From Sciurus carolinensis (Eukaryota; Chordata; Mammalia; Rodentia; Sciuridae): a stretch of DNA of 64,000 bases. A program made the translations under genes and the position numbers. The stretch spans positions 56,989,268 through 57,053,267 of the forward strand of contig NC_062213.1 of assembly GCF_902686445.1 (NCBI RefSeq), given 5' to 3'. This document shows positions 1-12,440 of the stretch, in pieces; the stretch's first letter is position 1, and each line of letters opens with the position of its first letter. The notes beneath the pieces were generated by a model, which saw only the letters and a program-made list of their open reading frames with translations, made no database searches and had not been told where the DNA came from.

Positions 1-519
1 ATTCTCTTTAAGCTGTTGTCTGACTTTGGACAATTTTTAAAACTCCTCTGTCCCTGTTTAATCTTCTGTAAGAATGGGATCAGATTTTCTTTAGGACCCT
101 TCTTGGTCTTAAAGTTCATAATCTCCCATTCTGAATTCATCAGGCAAGTCATACATACTTTAAAAATGTCTATCAATTCAAGTGGCATCTTTAACATTTT
201 CTTGTGTACAGATGACATATTTTGCTTCAATGTCTAAATAAGAGCAGAGTATAAAGTAAATGTAAGACAAAGAAGGAGCTTCAAATATAATGAAAACTTT
301 CTATTTCTTAAGTTGGTAGTGCTTTCACAGATATTTGTTATGGCTTTTTTTTTTAAATAACTATACATAAAGTACAGACTTTTTTGGAATGTCCTCCACA
401 TTAAAGTGAGAAGAATGAAGAAAGGAATAGATTAGCATCTGTGTCTATTTTGTTCTCAATTTACTCTTTAGCAAGCATTTTATGTGAATAGCTATGAGAA
501 ACTACATAAAAGTGCATTG
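1..519. other. Unique AT-rich noncoding sequence
   Basis: I see no gene, repeat family or RNA gene here. Short open frames exist but lack splice context, a start context or any recognisable protein motif. Confidence 0.5.
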
Positions 520-724
520 GAGCTGGGCACGATGGTGCACGCCTATAATCCCAGCAGCTCAGGAGGCTGAGGCAGGAGGATCGAGAGTTCGAAACCCTCA
601 GCAAAAGTGAAGTGCTAAGGAACTCAGTGAGACCCTGTCTCTGAATAAAATACAAAAAGGGATGAGGATGTGACACAGTGGCTGAGTACCCCTGAATTTG
701 ATTCCCCTGACTCCCAAAAAGGTG
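520..724 (+). mobile_element. B1-dID composite SINE
   Basis: The left part is a 7SL-derived B1 monomer, with the pol III promoter region 'gctgggcacgatggtgcac' and the conserved core 'ggaggctgaggcaggagga'. It is followed by 'gagaccctgtctc', a short A-rich linker and a tRNA-derived ID-like tail (around 'gcagtgg/ctgagtacccctg'), then an A-rich end. This B1 plus ID composite is known from squirrel-related rodents and is one basis for the sciurid call. The tail carries several substitutions, so the copy is not young. Confidence 0.85.
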
Positions 725-1140
725 CACTAGATTCTAATACCAAGTATTCCATTTATTACTTTATATGTGTTTTACAGGTTTCACCTATTGGTTAGAAACA
801 AAATAGTAAAAAATCAAGTTTCCCTTCCTACTCTTTTGTGATTAAATAGTGATTGATAAGATGTTTTTCTGCAGGACTAGAGGAAAATAGCAGGATTATT
901 ATGTGTCTTTCATTTTGTAAGTTGTCAATAGTTTTCAATTAAAGGGTTTGTATAGAAGCAAAGGAATTAGAAAGATATCATGAACTATGAGATATAATAA
1001 ATATCCTGGATTCTTTGAAGTTTGAAGACAGTTCTTTTGTGCTTTCACAGTTAATTTTTCTTTTTGCCACTTTTGGTAAAATGTATTTTTTTTAACCCTG
1101 AAAGAAATAAAAGCTAATTACACATAGTATAAAAAAAGAA
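725..1140. other. Unique AT-rich noncoding sequence
   Basis: Nothing recognisable. No splice-flanked open frame and no repeat family that I can name. Confidence 0.4.
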
Positions 1141-1141
1141 A

Positions 1142-1232
1142 AATTCACCCAGCTATGTGACCTTAGGCAAAGTCATGACTTACTGTCTATTTCAATTCTT
1201 TATTTGTAAAAAGAGAATAGTAGACATCAGCC
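1142..1232 (+). mobile_element. MIR SINE fragment
   Basis: The stretch 'agctatgtgaccttaggcaa' followed by a 'tttatttgtaaaaagagaat' block matches the central MIR core (usual form: tgtgaccttgggcaagt, then tcatctgtaaaatgggg). It is diverged, as expected for an ancient mammalian SINE. Confidence 0.65.
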
Positions 1233-2090
1233 CTAGAATTCTTTGTCCTTGAGGATAATCCATGGAGATGGAAAATATTGCACAGATACATTCTCTGCCA
1301 TCACAAGTGTGGAAGCTGTATTCTATTATAGGCAATACGAAGCAGCAAATTAGTTCCAATAGTGTTCACTGCATTGCAGCAGTTTGCCGTGAACAACAAG
1401 ATACCTTTTTACAGATATCTATGAACACGAAAGAGCACTGGGTTTCTTGTTCCCATGGAAATACAACCTCAATTAAAATTCTATTCTCATCTCCATGAAA
1501 CTGTGCACAAATGTCCAAGAATCAAGAATGATAATGAGAGACTTGCTGAGCTTGGTAACATCCCCTGCTTTCCTTCCACACTGACTTAACACAGTTCTTG
1601 TTAATCATAAATGCACATTGACTATTTTCAAACGATGTACTCCCAAACCCCACCCTAAGGTCACTCAATGAGAATCCCCCCCTTCATGTGGCACAGAAAT
1701 GTGCATTGTTTTGGATGATTCATAGCTGGAAACAGTCATTTAATGAAATTTAGCTTCCCTGTTCTGCTCTGGGTAATATAGGAGACAATCATCTAAGAAT
1801 AAGCTATTTGCTATAATAAAAAGGATAATATACCCAAGGAGAAATACAAAACTCTTTACTTTCATTTTTTAGAAATTTTTCTTAATAATTTTTCAAAACA
1901 TTAGCAACTTAGACATGAAATGGGACCTTAGAATGGTGGGAAGAAAAATTTGCCCAACTATACAGTAGCTATGATTAGTACTAGTCCTCAAAGCAGCCCA
2001 TCTATTAAAATAAAAATTTGAGGAATGATAAATTATTAGTAAAATAAAAACTCCAATTAGGGAGTTTTCTATTGCTTATAGAATAATACG
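1233..2090. other. Unique noncoding sequence
   Basis: No gene or named repeat identified. A 78-codon open frame at 1262-1498 has no recognisable domain, and I treat it as chance. Confidence 0.4.
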
Positions 2091-2335
2091 AGGGACTAAG
2101 TTCTGCTAGGCACTTATCCTTGCTTCATTCATTTTACTGTGCTAGAAACTTCCAGGGTATTCTTTCTAATTGTTCAATCTAACAAGTTGATTTCCCATTC
2201 ACACATGGAGAAACGGAAGCAAACAGAAGTTAAGATACTTTCCTACCACCTAGGAACTAAGAACTTGTAAAGTCAGTAAGTTTGAAACTAGGTTTATGAC
2301 TGCAAATGCATCTGGCTATGACACCAATTCTGTCA
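2091..2335 (-). mobile_element. MIR SINE, diverged
   Basis: The block 'cacatggagaaacggaagc' followed by 'agaagttaagatactttcct' resembles the reverse complement of the MIR core (cattttacagatgaggaaactgaggc, then gttaagtaacttgcc). The 5' and 3' ends are uncertain. Confidence 0.55.
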
Positions 2336-3389
2336 TTCATTGTTTCTTAGAGTTTTATGAGCAAGGATGAAAAAAGTCTTCATCCTGCTTCATTCCTTGC
2401 TGCTGATAGAGATGTAGCTGTCTTTATGGAAATTGTACAGGAGAAATGTGTTTGTTCTTTAGATATATCAAGGAGGAAAAGAAGGTTCCAGAAAAAAAAA
2501 TGCATAGGGTGCTTCCCTACTTTCCCATTCTGTAGTTGGAGGTAGAATGGATCTCTAAGCCAGTCTGGATTTCCTAGATATACTGTTTGTATAGGAGCGA
2601 GGAAGACTTACCACAAAGAAAGGCTAGTAACAGAGAACTGAAAACAAGGCTGACTCTGAGTGAAACGCAGAGTGGAAAAGATCACGAGATCACAAAGGGT
2701 AGACAGTGAGAAATCCTTTGTTGAGAAAGATCTGACAAGGACAGCTTTGGGCGGTAAAGGAGAGGTTACCATCCTGAAGTCCATTTGGACAGAAGGGAAG
2801 AAAAGTGACTCATTCTTCTCTAAAAAGTACAAAAACATTATTTATGGTGATAAGAAAGTCAATTGGGCAACATAATATAAACTAAAACTGCTTTTACACA
2901 TGTATTCAAACCCCTATGTTAAGAGTCAATATTACCATTTAGTGGATAAGTTGAATGTTTCCATAAAGGGTGGTTTTTCCCTCCAGTTAAAAATGTTTAG
3001 AAACTACTTATTCCTAATCCCATAACAAACAGTGGATCACCATGGCTGATTCACTTCCAATATTCAATGAATGTCTTCGGAGTCCTTAGTGTATACGGGT
3101 GGATTAGTAGTAGCTTATGAACTTTTCAGGGTGAAAGGATTAAACATCAAAAACCTCAGAAGTTTTCAGTGTGTTTCACAAAGTTCAGCTATTAGCTATG
3201 CAAGGATGAAAACTTTCCCAAGTTTGGTCCAGCTGCTGCCTCCAATGAGTGTTGGAACATTTCTGATATTTCCAAGCTGTATCTGCTTTCAAAGGACATA
3301 TTCGTTGCTGATTTAAAAGAGAATAAATTATGCACCTTCAGATGAGGAGTGGGCAATGATATATTTCTCCATGAAATAAACTTCAATGA
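2336..3389. other. Unique noncoding sequence
   Basis: Several 60-80 codon open frames on both strands, none with a domain, coding bias or splice context that I can support. No repeat family recognised. Confidence 0.4.
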
Positions 3390-6132
3390 ATCAAATTTTT
3401 ATTGCATTCTTTATTGATGATTTCTAGTAAGAGCACTTTCATGTCTAAACTTAACATTATGTTTTATATATCTTAATATGTTGAAGTGTTTCCCCTGTTT
3501 TCTTCTAACAGTTAAAAAATTTCTGGTCTCATCCCTGGATTTTTGCTCCATTTTGAGTTGATTTTTATGCAGAGCAAGAGAGATAAATGTCATTTCATTC
3601 TTTTATATATGAATATCCAATTTTCCCAGTACCATTTGTTAAAAAGGCAGTCTTTTCTTCAATGTATTTTTTGGAAACTCTGTCAAGGATCAGCTGCCTG
3701 TATGGGTGTGGGTTTTCTGTTTTCTACTCTATGCCATTGGTCTATGTGTCTGTTTTTATTTCAATACCATTCAGGTTTTGTTACGATGGCTCTGTAATAT
3801 AATTTGAAATTGGGTTTTGTGATTTGCTCTTCTTGTTCAGGATTTCTTTGGTTACTCTGGGTATTTTGTTCTTCCCTCTTAATTTTAGGATTTTTTTTCC
3901 TTCTACTGTGAAGATAATTCTTAGCATTGTGATGAAGATTGCATTAAATCTGTAACCTTCTTTGGGTAATATGTCCATTTTAACAGTATTAATTGTTCCT
4001 TTCCACAAAAATGAGAGGCTTTTCCGTCTTCTAGTGACTTCTTCAATTTAATTTTTATATTTCTGTAATTTTCTTTAGAAAGTTCTTTCACTTCCTTGCT
4101 TAGATTTATTCCTAGGTATTTTATTTATTAATTTTTGAAGCTATTGTGAATGAAATGTTTTCCTGATTTCTTTCTCAGCTTGTTTATTATTTAATGTATA
4201 GAAAAAAACTTGCTTCTGATTTTCGTATGTTGATTTTGTATCCTCCTATTTTTTTCTAAGTTCACGAGCTCTAGACGTCTTCTGGTGAACTATTCATGAT
4301 TTTCTAAGAATAAGATCATGTCATCTACAGATAAGGATTGTTTGACTTTTTCCTTTCCTATTTATATCCCTTTATTTTTTCTCTTGCCTAATTGCACTGC
4401 ACTGCCTAAAACTTAAAGTAAGATACTGAGTAGGAGTAGTGAGTGAACATTCTTGTCTTATTTCTGATGTTAGAAGAAATAGTTTCAGTTTTTCTCCATT
4501 CAGTATGATGTTGGCTTTGACTTGTCACATACAGTCTTTATTATGTTGAAGCAAGATTCTTCTATTCCTAGATTCTCAGAGCTTTTATCATGAATAGGAG
4601 TTGTATATTTTTTGAGAATTTTTATGTATCTATTGTGATGATCATATGATTTTTATCTTTGATTCTACTTATGTTTTATTACATTTATTTATTTGCATAT
4701 GTTCAACTATTCTTGCATTTATAAAATAAACCCAACTTGATCAGTTGTGTGATTGTCTTAACATGCTGTTAAATTTTATTTGCTAATACTTTAGTAAGGA
4801 TTTTTGCATGTATGTTCGTCATGGATATTGTTCTGTAATTTCCTTTCCTTCCTTAAAGTGTCTTTATCTGGTGTTAATATCAGAGTGATACTGACTGTAA
4901 AGTGAGTTTAGAAGCATTTTCACTCTATCTACTGATGAAATAATTTAAGGAATATTAATGATAATCATTAAAATTTGGTAAAATTTAGATATGAATCTCT
5001 GGTCCTGCGCTTTTCTTTGTTGGTTATTTTTTTAATTACTGCTTCAATTGCATTTTTTGTTGTTGGTCTGTTTAGGTTTTCTATATCCTCTTAGTTCAAT
5101 TTTTGTGGGTTTTATATATCTAAAAATTTATCCATTTCTTCTAGATTTTTCAATTTATTGGAATGTAAGCTTCCAAAATAATTCCTAGGCATCCTCTGAA
5201 TTTCAGTTTTGTATGTAGTAATATTTCCATTTTCATTTCCAGTTCTGCTAATTTGAAGCTTCTCACTCTTTCATTTGATAGTTTATCTAAGGGTTTATCA
5301 ATCTTACTTATTTTTCAAGAAAGCATTTCAATTTTTCATTGATTCTTTGTATCATTTTTCTAGTTTTTATTTCATTAATATCAATGCTGAGCATTATTAT
5401 TTCTTTCCTCCTACGAGCCCTTTGGATTGGTTTGTTCTTGTTCTAAACCACCAAGATGCATCATCAGGTTGCTTTTTTGAGATCTCTCTGGGTAGTTTCT
5501 TGTTCTTATTATTTGTTTTTTCTGCGTGCATTCATAGCTATAAACTTTGATCTTGTTTCAAATATAAACTTTGCTGTATCCCACAGATTCTGGTTTTGTC
5601 GTATTTCCTCTACTTTCCCATGAATTTCCTGGGTTTTTTTCCCCCCATGACTTCTTCAATAACCCATCCATGTTTCAAAAGTAAAATGTTCAATCTCCAC
5701 GTATTTATATAGTTTCTGTAGTTTTTCCTTGCTGTTACTAATTTTATTTCATTGTGATATAAGACAATTCAAGGAATTATTTCCATTTTTGTTTATGCTA
5801 AAATTTGCTTTATGACATAAATATATGAATAATTTTGGGTAACATTCCATGAAGGGCTAAGAAGGAAAATACATTCAGCCGTCATTAGGTAAATATTATG
5901 TTGATGTTCAATAAGTACATTTGATCTATATTATAGCTTAAACATGTTGTGTCTTTGTTGATTTTCTGCCCATGAAATTTGTCTATTAGTGATAATGGTT
6001 TGCCCACTATCATTTCATTGGGGTCAATCAAAACCCTTATAATGGTTAGTTTGTTTTATAAAACTGGGTCCACCAATATTTAGGTCACAAATATTTATAA
6101 TTATTGTATCTTCTCATTAAACTGTTCCCTTT

Positions 6133-6174
6133 ACTAAGAGAGCATGGGAAAGAATAAATATCATTAAAAGAATG
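6133..6174. repeat. Arm 1 of a 42-bp inverted duplication
   Basis: This 42-base stretch is the reverse complement of 6925-6966 with one mismatch by my alignment. Arm 2 is in its expected place inside the old L1. Arm 1 replaces L1 sequence directly beside the start of the LTR at 6173. Confidence 0.85.
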
Positions 6175-6594
6175 TTTTAGTCAGCTTTGCTTCTCTGTTA
6201 CCAAAAGACCTGACAAGAACAAATTAGAAGAAGACACATTTATTTGGCTCCTGGTTTAGAGGCTACCATCCACAGATGACCAACACCATATCTCTGGGCC
6301 TGAGGTGAGGCAGAAGATCATTACAGAAAGATGTTGCAGAGGAAAACTGCTCAGGACAAGACAGTCAGCAAGCAGAGAGAGCTCCTCTCACCAGGGGCAA
6401 AATATAAACTCCAAAGGCACACTCACAGTTACCACACCCTACTTACCTACAGTTACTGCCCAATTAATCCACACCAGTGGATTATTCAACTGATCAGTTT
6501 ACACCTCTCATAATCTAATCTTTTCATCTCTAAAAATTCTTATGTTGTCTCACACATGAGCTTTTGAGGAACACCTTATATCTAAAACATAACA
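6173..6594 (+). mobile_element. Solo LTR, MaLR-like (ERVL class)
   Basis: Begins TGTTTTAGTCAG and ends in AACA, the TG...CA form of MaLR LTRs, and interrupts the old L1. It is related to the LTR at 52221-52611: the two share the opening, 'ccaaaagacct', an internal 'caaaatata..ctccaaaggca' block and the closing 'atatctaaa.cataaca'. The subfamily is not assigned. I see no convincing flanking duplication, perhaps because the left flank was rearranged. Confidence 0.65.
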
Positions 6595-6924
6595 ACCATC
6601 TTTGTTTCTTCAGACTATTTTGGCTTGAAGACTGCTTTGTCTGATATAAGAGTAACTGATCTGCTTGCTTTCAGATTCCACTCGCGTGGAATACCATTTT
6701 TCTATCCTTTCCTTTTCAGCCTGTGATTGTCTTTGCCTGTGAGGTGTGCTTCTTAGAGACAATTGGGTCTTGTTTTTTTAAATGCAATCTGCCAGACTAT
6801 CTATTTTTATTTGGAAAATTTGGAACATTTACATTGAGTATTATTTTCTGAGAGATATACGTTACTTTCTATCATTTCGCTTTCTTTATAATACTTCATT
6901 GTTCCTAATTCTCAATTTTTTATC

Positions 6925-6966
6925 CATTCTTTTAATGATATTTATTATTTCCCATGCTCTCTTAGT
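6925..6966. repeat. Arm 2 of the 42-bp inverted duplication
   Basis: Partner of 6133-6174. It lies within the endonuclease-side part of the old L1 and is probably the source copy. Confidence 0.8.
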
Positions 6967-7404
6967 TATTTTTATCTTCCTTTTCTCTGTGTAGGATTCC
7001 TTTAAGTATCTTCTGCAATGCTGGCTTAGGGATCATAAATTAATTTAGTTTATCTTGGAAGATCTTTATTCTTCTTTGATTCTTAGAATAGCTTTGCTGG
7101 ATATAGTAATGTTGGTTGATAGTTGTTTTCTTTCAGGACTTAATGTCCTTCAGAGTTTATGTTGAGAAATTTATTATTTTTATTGAATTAACTTTATAAA
7201 TGACTTGACACTTTACTCTTGAAACTCTTCAAGTTCATTATTCTGAATTTTTGACATTTTATCTATAATATGCCATGGAGAATTTCTTTTCTGGTCCTAT
7301 TTATTCTAAATGTCTCCATTACCTGCATGTTCATCTTGTTTCCAAGATTAGGAAAAACTTCTGCTCTTATTTCATTTAATGACTTTTCTAGGCCATTAAT
7401 TCGT

Positions 7405-7417
7405 GAATTTTGTTGTT
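7405..7417. repeat. Left target-site duplication of the twin-primed L1
   Basis: 'gaattttgttgtt' lies next to the T-rich end of the minus-strand L1 segment. Its likely partner is the stretch at 39038-39050, which read on the minus strand is 'gaatttatttctt' (10 of 13 identical). The partner is on the far side of the proposed inversion. Confidence 0.5.
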
Positions 7418-8735
7418 TTTAAAAAGTTTTTTATTTGGTATTTTTAGTAATAGATGACAGTACAATGTATTTTGACATATTATACATACATGGAGTCTAA
7501 CTTCTCATTCTTGTGGTTGTACATGATGTGGTGTTACAGTGGTTATGTATTTATACATAAAATAGCAAAGTATGTCTAATTCATTCTACTGTCTTTCCTA
7601 ATCCCATTCCCCCTATGTTTCCTTCATTCCCCTTTGTCTAATCCAAAGTACTTCTACTCATCCCCCCTCCACATACATACACACACCACATTGTGGCTAA
7701 TATTCCCATATCAGAGAGAATATTTGGCCTTTGGTTTTTTGGCATTGGTCTATTTCACCTAACATGATGTTCTTCAGTTTCATTCATTCATCTGCAAATG
7801 CCTAATTTCAGTCTTCTTTAAGACTGAGCAATATTCCATTGTGTATATAAATCACATTTTCTTTAACCATTCATCTGTTGAAGGAGACCTAAGTAGGTTC
7901 CATAGTTTAGCTATCGTGAGTTGAACTGCTAAAAATAGTGGTGTGGCTATGTCTCTATAGTATGCTTATTTTAAGTCCTTTGGGTATAAACAAAAGTGTG
8001 GGATATCTAGGTCAAATGGTGGTTCCATTCCAAGTTTTCTGAGGAATCTCCATATTGCTTTCCATAGTGGTTGCACCAATTTGCAGTCCCACCAGCAATG
8101 TATGAGTGTACCCTTTCCCCCACATCCTCTCCTACATTTACTGTTGCTTGTGTTCTTGATAATTGAAATTCTGACTGGAGCAAGATGAAATCTTAAAATA
8201 GTTTTGATTTGCGTTTAATTGCTTGAGACGTTGAACATTTTTTCATAGATTTGTTGATCAATTATATCTCTCTGTGAAGTGTCTATTTGTTTTCTTAGCC
8301 AATTTATTGATTGAATTACTTGGGTTTTGTTGTTATTGTTGTTGTTTTTCTTTTTCAGTGTTAAGTTTTTTTGAACTCTTTATATATCCTGGAGATTAAT
8401 ATTCTATCTGAGGTGCATGTAGTGAAGATTTCCTCCCATTCTGTAGGATCTCTCTTCACCACTATTGTTTCTTTTGCTGAGAAGGAGTTTTGAGTTTGAA
8501 TCCATCCAATTTATTGATTCTTGATTTTACTTCTTGTGCTTTTCTAAAGGAGTCTTGTTAAGGAAGTCAGTTTCTAAGCCAACATGGTGAATTTTTGGGC
8601 CTACTTTTTCTTCTATTAGGCACAGTGTCTTTGTCTTAGTACCTAAATCTCTGATCCACTTTGAGTTTTGTGCAAGGTGAGAGATAAAGGTTTAATTTCA
8701 TTTTGCTACATATGGATACAAAGTTGGTTCCCTTG
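7418..8735 (-). mobile_element. Twin-primed LINE-1, 3' segment
   Basis: On the minus strand this is the last part of ORF2 plus the 3'UTR of an L1. Its T-rich (poly-A) end is at about 7418, the 3'UTR spans about 7430-7720, and the ORF2 C-terminal coding remnant runs up to 8735. Its upstream edge matches the L1 position 'tccatatg' near 23850 of L1-C. Directly to the right, the same element continues in opposite orientation from an earlier L1 position. That is the layout produced by twin priming, in which the 5' part of an L1 inserts inverted. Confidence 0.75.
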
Positions 8736-9677
8736 CATGGTTGGAAATCAATAAACATAATTTGTCACATCAAAAAACTTAAAGACAAGAATCATATGAT
8801 CATCACATTAGATGCAGAAAGAGAATTTAACAAAATATAGCACCACTTCATGTTCAAAACACTAGAAAAACTAGGGATAGGTAGGAACATACCTCAACAT
8901 TGTAAAAGCTATCTATTCTAAACCCATGGCCAACATCATTCTAAATGGAGAAAAATTGAAAGTACTCCCCCCAAAACTGGAACAAGACAGGGATGTCCTC
9001 TTTCACAACTTCTATTAAATATTGTCCTTGCAACTCTAGTCAGAGCACTTAGAAGAAGAAATTAAAGGGATACAAATAGGAAAAGAAGAATTCAAACTAT
9101 CACTATTTGCCAATGATGTAATTCTATATTTAAAAGATCCAAAAATATTCCACCAGAAAACTTCTAGAATTAATAAATGATTTCAGCAAAGTAGCAGGAT
9201 ATAAAATCAAAGCCCATAAATAAAATGTGTTCCTATACATCAATGATGAAGCCACTGAAAATTAGGGAAATTACACCATTCACAATAGTCTCAAAAAATA
9301 AAATAAAATAAAATACTTGGTAATCCATGCAACAAAAGAGGTGAAAGACCTCTACAATGAAAACTACAGAACACTAAAGAAAGAAATTTTAGAAGACCTT
9401 AGGAGACAGAAAGATCTCCCATGCTCCTGGATAGGCAAAATTAATATTGTCAAAATGACCATACTACCAAAAGCAGTATACAGATTTAACTGAATTCCTA
9501 TTAAAATCCCAATGACATTCTTCATAGAAATAGAAAAAGCAATCATAAAATTCATTAGGAAAAATAAGAGACCCAGAATAGCCAAAGCAATTCTGAGCAA
9601 GAAGAGTGAAGCAGGAGGCACCATAAAACCAGATCTTAAACTATATTACAGAGCAATAGTAACAAAAAAGGCATGGG
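8736..9677 (+). mobile_element. Twin-primed LINE-1, inverted 5' segment, left half
   Basis: Plus-strand ORF2 remnant, matching L1-C from about 22760 to 23695. It contains the palm region of the reverse transcriptase, with the FADD motif altered to a form reading 'FAND' near 9107, and several frameshifts. It ends at 'ggcatgg' where L1-M begins. Its continuation, starting 'tattggcacc', is not downstream on this strand: it lies on the minus strand at 39051-39225. Confidence 0.8.
9665..9677. repeat. Left target-site duplication of L1-M
   Basis: An A-run plus 'ggcatgg' sits just before the 5' end of L1-M. The matching copy after the poly-A tail lies at about 39218-39231 on the minus strand (A-run plus 'ggcctgg'), across the proposed inversion. 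Confidence 0.5.
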
Positions 9678-10015
9678 GTTTTCAAGATGGCGGACTAGAA
9701 GGTGGCTGCATTTCATGTTGCTCCAGGACTCAGGATTCAAGAAGAGGAGATATTGAGAGACTTGGGACCAACTCAAAGCCACCAGGTGAGTCTCTCCCGT
9801 TGGGGAGGCATCCCAGGTGGGGTGGTAGTCCCGGAACACAGGGAAATTTGTGAAGTAGAGTTGCCCAAGGAGACACCCCTCCCCCTGCTGGAGTAGTGAA
9901 CTTGAACACCTGGGAGCATTGTAGAGGAGTCTGCTCAGCACAACGCTTGGACTTGGAGCAACCCACTGGGGCTCCGGGTGGCCGCCCAGAGGAGGAGCTG
10001 CGGGGTGAGTTGTTT

Positions 10016-10690
10016 GGACTCAGAGCAATCGCTCCTGAACACTGGGGGGCTGCCTGGAGGAGGAGGAGGAGCATGGCTGGTCACTTGGACTCAGGGCAGC
10101 TGTATCAGGGCTACAGGTGGCTACCCAGAGGAGGAGCTGTGCGGCAAGCTGTTTGGACTCAGAGTAACCACTCTGAACACCAGGGAACTGCCTGGAGGAG
10201 GAGCGTGGTGGGTCGCTTGGACTTGAAGTGACCGCATCAGGGCTACAGGTGGCTGCGCAGAGGAGGAGGCACACGGTGAGTTGTTTGGACTCAGAGCAAC
10301 CGCTCCTGAACACACGGAGGGCTGCCCAGAGGGGGAGGAGGAGAGTGGTGGGTCACTTGGTCTCCGAGCAGCCGCACCAGAGCTCTGGGCGGCTGTCCGG
10401 AGGAGGAGGTATGCGGTGGGTTGCTTGAACTCAGAGCAACCGCTCCTGAATACCCCAGGGGGCTGCCCAAGGAGGAGGAGGAGCACAGGGGGTCACTTGG
10501 ACTTGGAGTGACTGCACCAGGGCTACGGGCAGTTGTCGGGAGGAGGAGGTACCCAGTGAGTAGCTTGGACTCCTAGCAACCACACCAGAACACCGGGTAG
10601 TTGCCTGGAGGAAGAGGAGTGCGGCGGGTCACTGGGACTCAGAGCGACTGTATGGGGCTCCAGGTGGTTGCTCAGAGGAGGGGCCACATA
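10016..10690 (+). repeat. Tandem array, unit about 138 bp, in the L1-M 5'UTR
   Basis: A 'ttggactcagagcaacc'-like anchor recurs at about 10016, 10155, 10287, 10427 and 10567 (spacing 132-140). Each unit also carries 'ggaggaggag' runs and a 'gggctac' or 'gggctc' half-unit. The region is GC-rich against an AT-rich background. Tandem promoter monomers are known in rodent L1s, and I infer the same role here. Confidence 0.8.
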
Positions 10691-11330
10691 GCCAGGTGAT
10701 TATGTGCAGAGCAGGGTCCCAGGACCTAGGTGGCTTCTTGGTGGAAGAGCCGCATAGAGACAAGTTGAGGGGCAAAGCAAAGTTTCCAGGACTGTGGGCA
10801 GATTCTCTGAGGAGAAGCAGCCTGAGGAGAGGCAGCCTAAGGAGTCTCGTCTGCAAAGGGTGAGGCTCCCAGGCCCAGGAGGTAGGTACGGGCCCCTGGG
10901 AACGCTGCAGAGGAAGGCAGACCAGGCCAGGCGGTAGTTGTGGATTGAGGGGAACCTCCAGGAGGGGAACTGACCAGCGAGACCTCCCCACCAGGTAAGT
11001 CTTCCCTGCCAGGTGAGGTTTTCCCACAAGGATGGTAAAACCAGAGACACAGGACCAAACAGGCCTTGCCTCAGCCCACAGCCTAGTTCCCCTTTTGATG
11101 ACCATTGGTCAACAAGTGAGGCACCTCTGTCCACTAGCAGGGAATATACCCGACCTGAAGGCCACCACCCCTAGAGAGGCAGCTTCCTTGTGGAGCACCG
11201 CATTATTAACTTCCTCCAAGACTTCAGGCTACTGAAGGATAAGAGGGGATATACTAGCAATCTTCAGGGACATTGTAAGTCAATAGAGGAAATCTGCAAT
11301 ATCTTAATGATCCACTGATTCCTGAACAAT

Positions 11331-12374
11331 ATGAGAAAACAAGGGAAGAAAATGCCCCAAACAAATCTAGATGTTACATCAATAAAATCCAATGACAGCA
11401 GGGCAGAAGAAATGACAGAAAGGGAGTTCAGAATGTACATAATTAAAATGATCAGGGAAGCAAACGAGTAGATGAAAGAGCAAATTCAGGCATTGAATGA
11501 TGAGATGATAGAGCAAATACAGGCATTGAATGATCGCACCGATCGACAGTTAAAAGAACAAATACAGGAAGCAAGGGATCATTTCAATAAAGAGTTAGAG
11601 ATATTGAAAAAAAAAAACAGAAATCCTTGAAATGAAGGAAACAATAAACCAAATTAAGAACTCCATAGAAAGCACAACCAATAGGCTAGAACACCTGGAA
11701 GACAGAACCTCAGATATTGAAGGCAAAATATTAACCTTGAAAAAATAGTTAACCAAACAGAGAAGATGGTAAGATATCATGAACAGAATCTCCAAGAACT
11801 ATGGGATATCATGAAAAGGCCAAATTTAAGAATTATTGGGATTGAGGAAGGTTTAGAGAAACAAACCAAAGGAATGAACAATCTATTCAAAGAAATAATA
11901 TCAGAAAATTTCCCAAATCTGAAGAATGAAATGGAAAATCAAGTTCAAGAGGCTTATAGGACTCCAAATACACAAAATTACAACAGACCCACACCAAGGC
12001 ACATTATGATGAAAATACCTAACATACAAAATAAAGACAGAATTTTAAAGGCTGTGAGAGAAAAGAACCAAATTACATTCAGGGGGAAACCAATACGGAT
12101 ATCAGCAGATTTTTCAATCCAGACCCTAAAAGCTAGAAGGGCCTGGAACAACATTTTTCAAGCCCTGAAAGAAAATGGACACCAACCAAAAATCTTATAC
12201 CCAGAAAAACTTAACTTCAAATTTGAAGACAAAATAAAATCCTTCCATGATAAACAAAAGCTAAAAGAATTTACAAAAAGAAAGCCAGCATTACAGAACA
12301 TTCTCAGCAAAATATTCCATGAGGAAGAGACGAAAAACAAAGAAGCAAATCAGCAAAGGAAGGAATTATCCTAA
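11331..12374 (+). pseudogene. LINE-1 ORF1 (copy M), broken
   Basis: L1 ORF1 encodes an RNA-binding trimeric protein with an N-terminal coiled coil, a central RRM and a C-terminal domain. Here the start region (about 11331, 'atgagaaaacaagggaag') is followed by in-frame stops, including 'gagtagatgaaagag' near 11465, and by a frameshift in the A-run near 11607. Only the C-terminal 202 codons (11766-12374) are open. They include the RRM-like 'RPNLRIIGIEE' and the conserved 'ADFSIQTLKARRAWNNIFQ' segment. No functional full-length protein is possible. Confidence 0.85.
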
Positions 12375-12440
12375 AGCAATTGTCAAATAAAGGAGGAAGC
12401 AAGTCATGTCAAAAATAAATAAAAAAATAAAATTTAAAAA

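Larger units (their letters stand above)
3390..7404 (-). mobile_element. Old LINE-1, 3' end through ORF1 (OL), left part
   Basis: Read on the minus strand this is a heavily mutated L1. The 3'-most part of ORF2 lies near 3.4-4.0 kb, the reverse-transcriptase part near 4.3-5.2 kb, the endonuclease part near 5.7-6.9 kb, and an ORF1 stretch runs from about 7.0 kb to the right end. All frames are broken. An LTR interrupts it at 6173. It stops abruptly at about 7404, where the 3' end of a younger L1 begins. The missing upstream part (5'UTR) appears to be the plus-strand block at 37843-39050, about 30 kb away in the opposite orientation. Confidence 0.8.

Noticed and set aside
9896..10511. Overlapping Arg/Gly-rich and Ser/Pro-rich open frames on both strands
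   Set aside because: They run over the 138-bp tandem array of the L1-M 5'UTR and reflect its GGAGGAG composition.
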